Notes under the pieces: generated by a model
The model's database searches: none
Seen by the model: only the letters and a program-made list of their open reading frames with translations
Told to the model about the DNA's origin: nothing
Translations under genes and position numbers: made by a program
Shown: positions 1-7,331 of the stretch, in pieces
Layout of the letters: each line of letters opens with the position of its first letter
How positions within the stretch are numbered: position 1 is the stretch's first letter
Origin: Xanthomonas sp.
GTDB taxonomy: Bacteria > Pseudomonadota > Gammaproteobacteria > Xanthomonadales > Xanthomonadaceae
Length of the DNA stretch: 64,000 nucleotides
Reading direction: 5' to 3'
Assembly (NCBI GenBank): GCA_018262705.1
Contig: JADFDQ010000006.1
Coordinates: 62,001-126,000, forward strand

Positions 1-241
1 GGACAGCCCGCCGGCGAATGCGTAGGCTAGCGCCGTACGTTTTCGGCTCGGTTGCGCGAACGTGCGTCGTCACCCCGCCGGCGCGCCTACCGATCCGCCC
101 CTGACTTGCCATCGATCCACCGACGGGACCCAGCGGTCGTGCCGTCGTCGCGTGATGGCAGGCGGACGCAACGCAACCCGCACATCCGGCCGCAAACGGC
201 CATAGCAAACCAGGCGTGGCCCGGAGGGGGGCCGCCAACCG
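1..241. other. Leader region before scpA, no gene recognised
   Basis: No convincing coding sequence is seen on either strand; the open frames here look like GC-bias shadows. A small hairpin (GGCCG-CAAA-CGGCC, 188-201) and a purine-rich Shine-Dalgarno (GGAGGGGG, about 223-230) precede the scpA start at 242. The stretch probably holds the promoter and leader of the scpA operon, but no clear -35/-10 pair was found. Confidence 0.5.
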
Positions 242-1171
242 ATGACACCCGAAACCCGCAGCGACACCGTGGCCGCGGCCAACAGCGCGAATGGCACTAC
301 GCCGCCCCAGCAGCAGGAAATGCCGCTGGCGGTGGTGCTCGGCCAGCCGCTTTCGGAAATCCCGAAGGATCTGTACATCCCGCCGGATGCGCTGGAGATC
401 ATCCTCGAAGCCTTCGAAGGGCCGCTGGACCTGCTGCTCTATCTGATCCGCCGGCAGAACCTCGACATCCTCGACATCCCGGTCGCCGAGATCACCCGCC
501 AGTACGTCGACTACATCCAGACCATGCACGAGCTGCGCTTCGAGCTGGCCGCCGAATATCTGGTCATGGCCGCGATCCTGGCCGAGATCAAATCGCGCAT
601 GCTGCTGCCGCGCCCGCCCAGCGAGGAAGGCCTTGAGGACGACCCGCGCGCCGACCTGGTGCGCCGCCTGCAGGAATACGAGCGCTACCGCAAGGCCGCC
701 GAGGACATCGACACCCTGCCCCGGCTGGAACGCGACACGGCCACGGTCAGCGCCCACGTCCCGGAACGTGCCACGGTGCGGCTGCCGCCGCCGGTGGAGA
801 TCCGCGAGATGCTGCTGGCCCTGCACGAAGTCCTGCAGCGCGCGGAGCTGTTCACCCAGCACGCGATCCGGCGCGACCCGCTGAGCGTGCGCCAGCGCAT
901 GAGCGAACTGCTGGAACGGCTGGAAGATGGCGCCTTCCATCGCTTCGAATCGCTGTTCGCAGCGGAAGAAGGCCGGCTCGGCGTGGTCGTCACCTTCCTC
1001 GGCCTGCTCACGTTGGCCAAGGAGCAGTTAATCGACGTCATTCAGGATCACGGATCCGAGGATGGCCGGGGCATCGCGCCGATCTATGTGAAATCGCTGG
1101 CGTCCGGCGACATTCCCGCGGCGGACGCGCTGTCCAGCGAATTCGATGACGAAACCGAGCCAAACGCATGA
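242..1171 (+). CDS. scpA: Segregation and condensation protein A (ScpA)
   Basis: ScpA is the kleisin subunit of the Smc-ScpA-ScpB condensin, which bridges the SMC heads and compacts newly replicated chromosome. The 309-residue protein has the kleisin N-terminal signature FEGPLDLLLYLIRRQNLDI about 60 residues in, and a winged-helix-like C-terminal part ending in an acidic tail. About 57 residues precede the conserved core, so a later start is possible, but the GGAGGGGG ribosome site about 11 bases upstream supports this ATG. The stop overlaps the scpB start by 4 bases, which indicates translational coupling. The scpA-scpB-rluB order is widespread in proteobacteria. The partner Smc gene is not in the window. 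Confidence 0.95.
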   Translation: MTPETRSDTVAAANSANGTTPPQQQEMPLAVVLGQPLSEIPKDLYIPPDALEIILEAFEGPLDLLLYLIRRQNLDILDIPVAEITRQYVDYIQTMHELRFELAAEYLVMAAILAEIKSRMLLPRPPSEEGLEDDPRADLVRRLQEYERYRKAAEDIDTLPRLERDTATVSAHVPERATVRLPPPVEIREMLLALHEVLQRAELFTQHAIRRDPLSVRQRMSELLERLEDGAFHRFESLFAAEEGRLGVVVTFLGLLTLAKEQLIDVIQDHGSEDGRGIAPIYVKSLASGDIPAADALSSEFDDETEPNA

Positions 1172-1842
1172 CCGAAATTGATCAAACCCTCGTCACCCGG
1201 ATCGTCGAAGCCGCGCTGCTGGCCTCCAGCCAGCCGTTGACAGCGGCGCAGCTGCAGGGCTTGTTCACGCTCGACGCACCGGCGCCGGAAGGCAGCATCG
1301 AAGCGGCGCTGCGGGAGCTGGCCGAGACCGGCGCGCGCGGCGTCGAACTGATGGAAGTCGCCTCCGGCTGGCGCTTTCAGGTGCGCTCCGACGTGCATCC
1401 GTGGGTGGCGCGGCTGTGGACCGAACGCCAGACCAAGTACACTCGCGCCACGCTCGAAGTGCTCGCGTTGATTGCCTACCGGCAGCCAATCACCCGCGGC
1501 GAAATCGAACAGATCCGCGGCGTGTCGACCAACAGCAATCTGCTGCGGGCCTTGGAAGAGCGCGACTGGATCCGCGTCGTCGGCCACCGCGACGTGCCCG
1601 GCAAACCGGAACTGCTCGCCACCACCAAGACCTTCCTCGACTACTTCGGCCTCAAGCGCCTCGACGACCTGCCGCCGTTGTCGGAACTCAAGGACATCGG
1701 CGAACTCGAGCCGCAGCTGCCGATCGCGCAGGTGGCCCCTCCCAGCGAAGAAATGAGCACACCCCCAGCGTCCAACGACGCCCCGAACAACGAACCCACA
1801 GACGACGCAACTGCCGCATCGTCGGAGCCAACCCATGAATGA
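1168..1842 (+). CDS. scpB: Segregation and condensation protein B (ScpB)
   Basis: ScpB is the dimeric winged-helix partner of ScpA in the Smc condensin complex. The 224-residue product carries two winged-helix domains (roughly residues 5-85 and 90-175), including the family's typical YRQPITRGEIEQIRGVS segment and the DYFGLKRLDDLPPL segment before the tail. The last 45 or so residues are a low-complexity Ser/Pro/Asn/Asp-rich extension. Its ATG lies inside the scpA stop (4-base overlap) and its end overlaps the rluB start by 8 bases, so the three genes are almost certainly one transcript. Confidence 0.95.
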   Translation: MTEIDQTLVTRIVEAALLASSQPLTAAQLQGLFTLDAPAPEGSIEAALRELAETGARGVELMEVASGWRFQVRSDVHPWVARLWTERQTKYTRATLEVLALIAYRQPITRGEIEQIRGVSTNSNLLRALEERDWIRVVGHRDVPGKPELLATTKTFLDYFGLKRLDDLPPLSELKDIGELEPQLPIAQVAPPSEEMSTPPASNDAPNNEPTDDATAASSEPTHE

Positions 1843-3418
1843 TGAAACACCCCGCCGCCCGCTGAGCCTGAAACGCGTCGGCGACACTTCGGCCGCCGCG
1901 ATCAGCGAACGCCTGCACAAGGTGCTGGCGCAGGCCGGCCTCGGTTCGCGCCGTGCGCTGGAGCAGCGCATCGCCAGCGGCCTGATCAAGGTCAATGGCG
2001 AGACCGCCCAAACCGGCATGAGCGTCACCGGCGGCGACAAGATCGAAATCGACGGCCGCACCTTCGTCGCCAGCGCGCTGACCGAACCGTCGCGGGTGCT
2101 GATGTACAACAAGCCGGAAGGCGAAGTGACCACCCGCGAAGATCCGGAAGGCCGGCCGACCATCTTCGACGCCCTGCCCGCGCTCAAGGGCGCGCGCTGG
2201 ATCGCGATCGGCCGGCTCGACATCAACACCACCGGCTTGTTGCTGCTCACCACCGACGGCGAGCTGGCCAACGCCTTGATGCATCCGAGCCACGAGGTCG
2301 AACGCGAATACGTCTGCCGCGTGCGCGCGCCGGAAGGCGAGGAAAACGTGAGCGACAAGCTGGCCGATCGCCTCGCTCGCGGCGTGGCGCTGGAAGACGG
2401 CCCGGCCAAGTTCGACGAAATCGAACGCATCGGCGGCAGCCACATGCCCGAAGACAGCCGCCACGACTGGTTCCGGGTGCTGCTCAAGGAAGGCCGCAAT
2501 CGCGAAGTGCGCCGGCTGTGGGAATCGCAGGGCTGCCAGGTCTCGCGCCTGAAGCGGATCCGCTACGGTCAGGTGCGCCTGCCGCAGCCGCTGCTGCGCG
2601 GCCATTCGCAGGAGCTGCCGCAGGTCGAAGTCGATGCGCTGCGCAATGCGCTGGGTCTGGAAAACGGCGCGCCTTCGGCGCTGACCCTGATGCCCGTGCT
2701 CGGCCAGCGCAAGGCCAACAAGACGGTGGTGACCGGCAATGCGCGCAGCCACGGCTACGTCGGCGGCCACAACACCGCCGATGAAGGCCGCGAGCTGCGT
2801 CGCTTCGACAATGTGCGGGAAGACCGCGGCCGACGCGGCAACCGCAAGCCACCCGGCGGATTGACCGTCAGCGGCGAACAGGCCGCCAATCAGGCCAACA
2901 AGCGGCTGAAGGTCAAAGGCCCGCGCCAGCCCGGACAGCGCATGAAGCCCGGCGAACATCGCGACGCTGGCAATCCCGCCGCGATGCGCACCTGGTATGT
3001 GCCTGAAGGCGTGGACACCGGGCCCAGCGGCCACCGCAATCCGGGCGGCCGTGGCCCGAAGCAGTTCAAGCCGCGTGGCCCGGCAACCGCAGGCACGGCG
3101 GGCGACGCCCGCCCGCAGCGCCCCGCGCGCCCGTACGGCCACCCCGGCAATGCACCGTATTTCCCATCCGACCATGCCCATGGCGACGCCGCCCAACCCG
3201 GCAATCGTCGCTCGCCTTCACGCCCCGGCAGCAGCTACCCCGGCAGCGGTCGCCCAAGCCGCGGGGGGCCCGGCGGCCGCCCTGGCGGCGGGGGTCCCGG
3301 CGGTCGCCCTGGCGGTGGAGGCCCCGGTGGTCGCCCTGGCGGTGGCCCGCGTCCCGGAGGCGCACCGCATCCGGGGGGGCGCGGCGGCCCGCGTGGCCCG
3401 CGCGGCGGCGGACGTTAA
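1835..3418 (+). CDS. rluB: 23S rRNA pseudouridine(2605) synthase RluB with long G/P/R-rich tail
   Basis: RluB converts U2605 of 23S rRNA to pseudouridine during 50S assembly. An S4 RNA-binding domain (about residues 25-75, LHKVLAQAGLGSRRALEQRI) is followed by the catalytic domain with GRLDINTTGLLLLTTDGEL, whose Asp is the family nucleophile. The enzyme core ends near residue 285. The remaining roughly 240 of 527 residues are a basic, disordered, Gly/Pro/Arg/Asn-rich tail ending in three exact copies of a nine-residue unit. E. coli RluB is about 290 residues, so the tail nearly doubles the protein. Such tails are common in this family and probably bind RNA non-specifically, which is an inference. 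Confidence 0.93.
   Translation: MNDETPRRPLSLKRVGDTSAAAISERLHKVLAQAGLGSRRALEQRIASGLIKVNGETAQTGMSVTGGDKIEIDGRTFVASALTEPSRVLMYNKPEGEVTTREDPEGRPTIFDALPALKGARWIAIGRLDINTTGLLLLTTDGELANALMHPSHEVEREYVCRVRAPEGEENVSDKLADRLARGVALEDGPAKFDEIERIGGSHMPEDSRHDWFRVLLKEGRNREVRRLWESQGCQVSRLKRIRYGQVRLPQPLLRGHSQELPQVEVDALRNALGLENGAPSALTLMPVLGQRKANKTVVTGNARSHGYVGGHNTADEGRELRRFDNVREDRGRRGNRKPPGGLTVSGEQAANQANKRLKVKGPRQPGQRMKPGEHRDAGNPAAMRTWYVPEGVDTGPSGHRNPGGRGPKQFKPRGPATAGTAGDARPQRPARPYGHPGNAPYFPSDHAHGDAAQPGNRRSPSRPGSSYPGSGRPSRGGPGGRPGGGGPGGRPGGGGPGGRPGGGPRPGGAPHPGGRGGPRGPRGGGR
3266..3346 (+). repeat. Tandem 27-bp coding repeat in the rluB tail
   Basis: Three consecutive in-frame units each encode GPGGRPGGG near the C-terminus of RluB. 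The protein units are identical but third codon positions differ between copies. The repeat is therefore either old or maintained at the amino-acid level. Confidence 0.85.
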
Positions 3419-3428
3419 GACTTGAAAC

Positions 3429-3449
3429 AACGCTGACCGAATCAGCGTT
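3429..3449 (+). terminator. Hairpin downstream of rluB
   Basis: A perfect 8-bp stem (AACGCTGA / TCAGCGTT, 5-base loop) starts 10 bases after the rluB stop. The following sequence is only weakly T-rich (GCCTTAAG), so it may be an inefficient terminator or an mRNA 3'-end stabiliser. Confidence 0.6.
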
Positions 3450-3488
3450 GCCTTAAGCTAACAAGCACCATTGTCCGGAGGTTCGACC

Positions 3489-3884
3489 ATGCTGATCCAC
3501 CTGCTTGCCGCCCTGCTGCTTGCCGCACCGCAGACCGCACCTGTCGGCAGCGCAGTCCAGCCGACGGACTATCCGGACGCCAAGCTCCGCGCCGATGCCG
3601 ATGAAGCCAGCGTCACCGGCAAGGCCCACGAGGACATGCTCGCCGCCCAGGGACAACTGCTCGACGCAGGCATTGCCGCCTGCGCCCGCGACGACCTGCG
3701 CAACGATTTCACCGCGTTCACCGTCGTCATGCAGCTCGACGGCAACGGGCGCGTCCAGCAAACATGGCGCCAGGGCCCATCGCCGCTGGCGATCTGCCTG
3801 CAGCGCTACCTGCGCGACAAAACCGTGTTCACCCCGCCCAAAGCGCCGTTTTACAGCTCAATCGAGGTCAGCTTCACGAAGTGA
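3489..3884 (+). CDS. Small exported protein of unknown function
   Basis: This is a 131-residue product that I do not assign to a characterised family. A GGAGG site at 3477-3481, seven bases upstream, selects the ATG at 3489. The N-terminus (MLIHLLAALLLAAPQTAPVG) looks like a short cleavable signal peptide, so the mature protein is probably periplasmic. It has three cysteines (CARDD, two residues after an Ala-rich segment, and AICLQRYL, plus none in the signal). The C-terminal half has a Gly-containing beta segment followed by a conserved-looking TPPKAPFYSSIEVSF end, which loosely resembles TonB-C-like folds; that resemblance is weak. It stands alone between rluB and the convergent tpx, with terminators on both sides. 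Confidence 0.7.
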   Translation: MLIHLLAALLLAAPQTAPVGSAVQPTDYPDAKLRADADEASVTGKAHEDMLAAQGQLLDAGIAACARDDLRNDFTAFTVVMQLDGNGRVQQTWRQGPSPLAICLQRYLRDKTVFTPPKAPFYSSIEVSFTK

Positions 3885-3905
3885 CGCTTTGGGCACATGC
3901 AACAA

Positions 3906-3929
3906 AAAGGGCGCCTCAGGGCGCCCTTT
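3906..3929. terminator. Bidirectional terminator between the small exported protein gene and tpx
   Basis: A perfect 10-bp stem (AAAGGGCGCC / GGCGCCCTTT) with loop TCAG lies in the convergent gap. An A-run precedes the stem, giving a T-run on the minus strand, and TTTG follows it on the plus strand. It can therefore serve both genes. Confidence 0.88.
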
Positions 3930-3953
3930 GCCTTTATCGCCTGTTGCAAGCGA

Positions 3954-4454
3954 TCAGCCCAGCGCACCCAGCGCCGCCGCGTAGTCGGGTTCCTGGCCGA
4001 TTTCGGGCACCATCTGCGCATGCAGGATCTTGTCGTTCTCGTCGAGTACAACCACGGCGCGGGCGGCAAGGCCAGCCAGCGGGCCGGTTTCGATGGCCAC
4101 GCCGTAGTCCTTCAGGAACTCGCGGCCGCGCATCATCGAGAGCATGGTAACGTTGGCGATGCCTTCGGCGCCGCAGAAGCGTCCCTGCGCGAACGGCAGG
4201 TCGGCGGAAATGCACAGCACCGCGGCATTGTTCAGGCCGGCGGCATCCTGATTGAAGTGACGAACCGAAGCCTGACACACGCCGGTGTCAATGCTCGGGA
4301 AGATATTGAGAACCTTGCGCTTGCCGGCAAAATCGGCCAGCCCCTTTTCGCTCAGGTCGCCGGCGACCAGCTTGAACTGCGGCGCCTGCGCACCGACCTG
4401 CGGGAATTGGCCGCCGACCTGAATCGGGTTGCCGTGGAAGGTCACGTTGGACAT
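3954..4454 (-). CDS. tpx: Thiol peroxidase (atypical 2-Cys peroxiredoxin)
   Basis: Tpx reduces hydrogen peroxide and, preferentially, alkyl and lipid hydroperoxides, and is recycled by thioredoxin. The 166-residue length is normal. The peroxidatic cysteine is C60 in the family motif [15 protein letters not shown], and the resolving cysteine is C94 in GRFCGAEG. The ATG at 4454 is preceded by AAGGAG at the right spacing; an upstream in-frame ATG would add 14 residues not found in the family. The gene is monocistronic, ending at the shared bidirectional terminator. Confidence 0.96.
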   Translation of the reverse strand: MSNVTFHGNPIQVGGQFPQVGAQAPQFKLVAGDLSEKGLADFAGKRKVLNIFPSIDTGVCQASVRHFNQDAAGLNNAAVLCISADLPFAQGRFCGAEGIANVTMLSMMRGREFLKDYGVAIETGPLAGLAARAVVVLDENDKILHAQMVPEIGQEPDYAAALGALG

Positions 4455-4594
4455 GGAAACACTCCTTGTTTGGACAGACCTCGCCATCCTAGCCAACGCA
4501 ATGTGATGCTTCCGTCATTGCAGGTTGATGCCGTACCCACAGGTCGAACCGCCGGCAAGTCGACCCCGACATTCGATCGATGCGGGCGAACGCT

Positions 4595-4638
4595 TCAAGC
4601 GACGATGCCGGTCCACTCAAGCGACGATGCCGGTCCAC
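4595..4638. repeat. Exact 22-bp tandem duplication at the lplA stop codon
   Basis: Two perfect head-to-tail 22-bp copies occupy 4595-4616 and 4617-4638. The right-hand copy encodes the last six codons and the stop of lplA; the left-hand copy lies just beyond the stop. It therefore does not alter the protein and looks like a recent slippage or duplication event. Confidence 0.9.
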
Positions 4639-5390
4639 TGCGCGGTTGCGAATTTTTCGCGGGCCAATTCCTGCGCGCGCAGCATTTCCTCGTGCCGCAC
4701 CGCATCGTCGCGCAAACCATGCGATGCACGGAAGGTTTCGATCATCCGCGCAATGACCTCCTCGCGCGGCAGACCGGTCTGGCTGCGCAGCGGGTCGACC
4801 CGTTTGTTCGCACTCTGGGTCGCCTTGTCGGACAGCTTTTCGCGACCGATGCGCAGCACTTCGAGCATCTTGTCGGCGTCGATGTCGTAGGCCATGGTGA
4901 CGTGGTGCAGCACCGCCTTGCCGCGCCGCATCTGCGCCGCGCCGGCGATCTTGCCCGCCTTCGAGGCGATGTCGTTGAGCGGCTGGTACCAGGCCTCGAT
5001 CCCGAGCGAGAGCAGCGCCTCCAGCACCCACGCATCCATGAACGCGTAGGACTGCTCGAACGACATCCCCGCCACCAGCGACTCCGGCGCCGACAGCGAA
5101 TAGGTGATGGTGTTGCCCGGTTCGATGAACATTGCGCCGCCGCCGGTGATCCGGCGCACGACTTCGATCCCGTGACGCTGCGCACCGTCCGGATCGACCT
5201 CGTTTCGCAGCGACTGGAAGCGTCCGATCACGACCGCAGGCGCGGCCCACTCCCACACCCGCAGCGTCGGCGCGCGGTGGCCTGCGGCCACTTCGTCGGT
5301 GATGACCTCGTCCAACGCCATGTGCAGCGATGGGGGCTGCGGCGCATCGTGCACCAGCTGCCACTCGAAATCATCCCAGCGCGCGCTCAT
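4617..5390 (-). CDS. lplA: Lipoate-protein ligase A, catalytic (N-terminal-domain) subunit
   Basis: This enzyme activates free lipoate with ATP and transfers it to the lipoyl-lysine of 2-oxoacid dehydrogenases and GcvH. The 257-residue protein contains the large-domain signature RRITGGGAMF (79-88), a DLN-like PLNDI segment and the ligand-binding lysine in AGKIAG (K147). It ends where the catalytic domain ends: the small C-terminal domain found in single-chain LplA of E. coli is absent. That domain appears to be supplied by the gene immediately upstream, whose stop overlaps this start by 4 bases. An octanoyltransferase such as LipM is the main alternative, but the neighbouring accessory subunit favours ligase. 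Confidence 0.85.
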   Translation of the reverse strand: MSARWDDFEWQLVHDAPQPPSLHMALDEVITDEVAAGHRAPTLRVWEWAAPAVVIGRFQSLRNEVDPDGAQRHGIEVVRRITGGGAMFIEPGNTITYSLSAPESLVAGMSFEQSYAFMDAWVLEALLSLGIEAWYQPLNDIASKAGKIAGAAQMRRGKAVLHHVTMAYDIDADKMLEVLRIGREKLSDKATQSANKRVDPLRSQTGLPREEVIARMIETFRASHGLRDDAVRHEEMLRAQELAREKFATAQWTGIVA

Positions 5391-5683
5391 GCCCGCTCTC
5401 CGCTTTCGATCGCGCGCCGCAGCGCCACCGCAAAGCCTTCGGCGTCGACTCCGAACATGCGCACCTCCTCCGGCAGGCTGCGCTGCACGATTCCGGCCAG
5501 CGCGGCGCGATCCATATCCACCAACTGACCGCGCAGCGCGGCATTGACTGCGGCAAGCGCGGTATCCGGCTCCAGGAAAAAATCGCCGCTCATCGCCACA
5601 TCAACCAGACGGCCGCCGACGATCACGATATCCGCCACCACCAGCTTCCCCCCGGGCACCTTGTATTCGCCATGTCCGCGCAT
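5387..5683 (-). CDS. Lipoate-protein ligase accessory (C-terminal-domain-like) subunit, LplB type
   Basis: The 98-residue protein resembles the stand-alone C-terminal domain of lipoate ligase (Lip_prot_lig_C; LplB of the archaeon Thermoplasma). Visible hallmarks are KVPGGKLV near the N-terminus, a SGDFFLEP turn and a helical second half. In split ligases this subunit is needed to form lipoyl-AMP while the large subunit transfers it. Its stop overlaps the lplA start (TCAT on the plus strand), so the two are coupled. The assignment rests on recalled family motifs and the tight pairing with lplA, not on a search. Confidence 0.72.
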   Translation of the reverse strand: MRGHGEYKVPGGKLVVADIVIVGGRLVDVAMSGDFFLEPDTALAAVNAALRGQLVDMDRAALAGIVQRSLPEEVRMFGVDAEGFAVALRRAIESGERA

Positions 5684-5826
5684 GTCGCCATTCTAGGCCC
5701 GTACGCGTTCAAGTGTTTGCCGCAGGGAAACGCCCGCGCAGCGCCTGATTTGACAAACGGGCCTCACCTGTTTGCATCATTGCCCGCGGTCGCACCTGGC
5801 GGCCGCCGTCGTTTCCGGAGACCGTC

Positions 5827-7203
5827 GTGGAATTTCGCACCATCATCGAACCCTTTCGCATCCAGTCGGTCGCCCCGCTGAAGATGACCACCGCCCGGCA
5901 CCGCCGCGAGGCGGTCGCCGCCGCCGGCTACAACCTGTTCAACCTGCACTCCGAAGACGTGCTGATCGATCTGCTGACCGATTCCGGCACCGGCGCGATG
6001 AGCCGCGACCAGTGGGCGGCGATCCAGCATGGCGACGAGTCCTACGCCGGCAGCCCGTCCTACGATATCTTCCGCAAGGCGGTGCAGGAGTTGTTTCCGT
6101 TCAAGCACGTCATTCCGACCCACCAAGGCCGCGCGGCGGAAAAAATCCTGTTCACCGTACTCGGCGGCAGCGGCAAGACCATTCCCAGCAACACCCACTT
6201 CGACACCACCCGCGCCAATATCGAATACACCGGCGCGCAGGCCTCGGATCTGGTGATTGCCGAAGGCCGCGACCCGGCCGCGCAGCATCCCTTCAAGGGC
6301 AATATGGACACCGCTGCGCTGGATGCCTTCCTGCGCGGGAACGCCGGCAAGGTGCCGGTGGTGATGATGACCATCACCAACAATTCCGGCGGCGGCCAGC
6401 CGGTGAGCCTGGCCAACCTGCGCGAAGTCTCGGCGACCTGCAAGAAGCACGGTGTTCCGCTTTATCTTGACGCCTGCCGCTTCGCTGAAAACGCTTGGTT
6501 CATCCGCCAGCGCGAGCCCGGCCAGCAGGACCGCGCCGTCGCCGACATCGTGCGCGAGATGGCGCAACTGGCCGACGGCATGACCATGAGCGCCAAGAAG
6601 GATCCGATGGGCAATATCGGCGGTTGGCTGGCGCTCAACGACGATGCCATCGCCGAACAGTGCCGCAACCTGTTGATCCTGACCGAAGGCTTTCCCACCT
6701 ACGGCGGGCTGGCCGGACGCGATCTGGAAGCGCTCGCGCAGGGTCTGAAGGAAGTGGTCGACCACGACTATCTGCGCTACCGCATCCGCTCCACCGCCTA
6801 TCTGGGCGAGGCGCTGCTCCAGTCCGGCATTCCGGTCGTGCAGCCGATCGGCGGCCACGCCGTCTATCTCGACGCCCGCGCACTGCTGCCGCACATCCCG
6901 CCGCTGCAATACCCCGGGCAGGCACTGGCGGTCGCGCTGTACCAAGCCGGCGGCATCCGCGGCTGCGAAATCGGCACCGTCATGTTCGGCCGCCATGCCG
7001 ACGGCAGCGAAACGCCGGCCGCGCTGGATCTGGTGCGGCTGGCGATCCCGCGCCGCACCTACACCCAAAGCCACATCGATTACGTGATCGAGGTCTGCCA
7101 GCAGGTCGCAGCCGACGCCAAAGATCTGCGCGGCTACCGGATCGTTTCCGAGCCGAAGCAATTGCGGCACTTCACGGCGACCTTCGAACCACGGGTCGGT
7201 TGA
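5827..7203 (+). CDS. tnaA: Tryptophanase (tryptophan indole-lyase)
   Basis: This is a PLP enzyme of the beta-eliminating lyase family that splits L-tryptophan into indole, pyruvate and ammonia; it can also act on cysteine and serine. The 458-residue protein has the PLP lysine in MSAKKDPMGNIGG (K258, the second Lys). Two residues separate tryptophanase from its close relative tyrosine phenol-lyase: HFDTTR keeps Asp (D126) where the phenol-lyase has Thr, and CEIGTV has Ile where the phenol-lyase has its substrate-binding Arg. Both favour tryptophanase. The start is GTG, six bases after GGAG. No TnaC-like leader peptide or tnaB permease is present, so regulation differs from E. coli. Confidence 0.88.
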   Translation: MEFRTIIEPFRIQSVAPLKMTTARHRREAVAAAGYNLFNLHSEDVLIDLLTDSGTGAMSRDQWAAIQHGDESYAGSPSYDIFRKAVQELFPFKHVIPTHQGRAAEKILFTVLGGSGKTIPSNTHFDTTRANIEYTGAQASDLVIAEGRDPAAQHPFKGNMDTAALDAFLRGNAGKVPVVMMTITNNSGGGQPVSLANLREVSATCKKHGVPLYLDACRFAENAWFIRQREPGQQDRAVADIVREMAQLADGMTMSAKKDPMGNIGGWLALNDDAIAEQCRNLLILTEGFPTYGGLAGRDLEALAQGLKEVVDHDYLRYRIRSTAYLGEALLQSGIPVVQPIGGHAVYLDARALLPHIPPLQYPGQALAVALYQAGGIRGCEIGTVMFGRHADGSETPAALDLVRLAIPRRTYTQSHIDYVIEVCQQVAADAKDLRGYRIVSEPKQLRHFTATFEPRVG

Positions 7204-7211
7204 GGCAACGC

Positions 7212-7289
7212 CGGATCAAGCACTTGCCAGCTTGATCCGCAGGCGCGCCATCCATGACGCGCGGCAACGCCGACTTGATCGGCGTTGCC
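7212..7289. terminator. Double hairpin between tnaA and the glycosyltransferase gene
   Basis: Two hairpins lie in the convergent gap. The first is CGGATCAAG / CTTGATCCG (7212-7220 with 7231-7239). The second is an 11-bp perfect stem GGCAACGCCGA / TCGGCGTTGCC (7263-7273 with 7279-7289). Neither is followed by a long T-run, but their position suggests transcription stops for both genes. Confidence 0.65.
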
Positions 7290-7331
7290 TTGGTCGACGA
7301 CCAACGCCCCATCGAGATTGCGTTACGACGA

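Noticed and set aside
52-636. An open frame overlapping the scpA start
   Set aside because: The translation is Arg/Pro/Ala-rich without motifs and runs through scpA in another frame.
5684-5826. Possible TnaC-like leader peptide before tryptophanase
   Set aside because: No short frame with a Trp codon and Pro-stop context was found in the 143 bases upstream.
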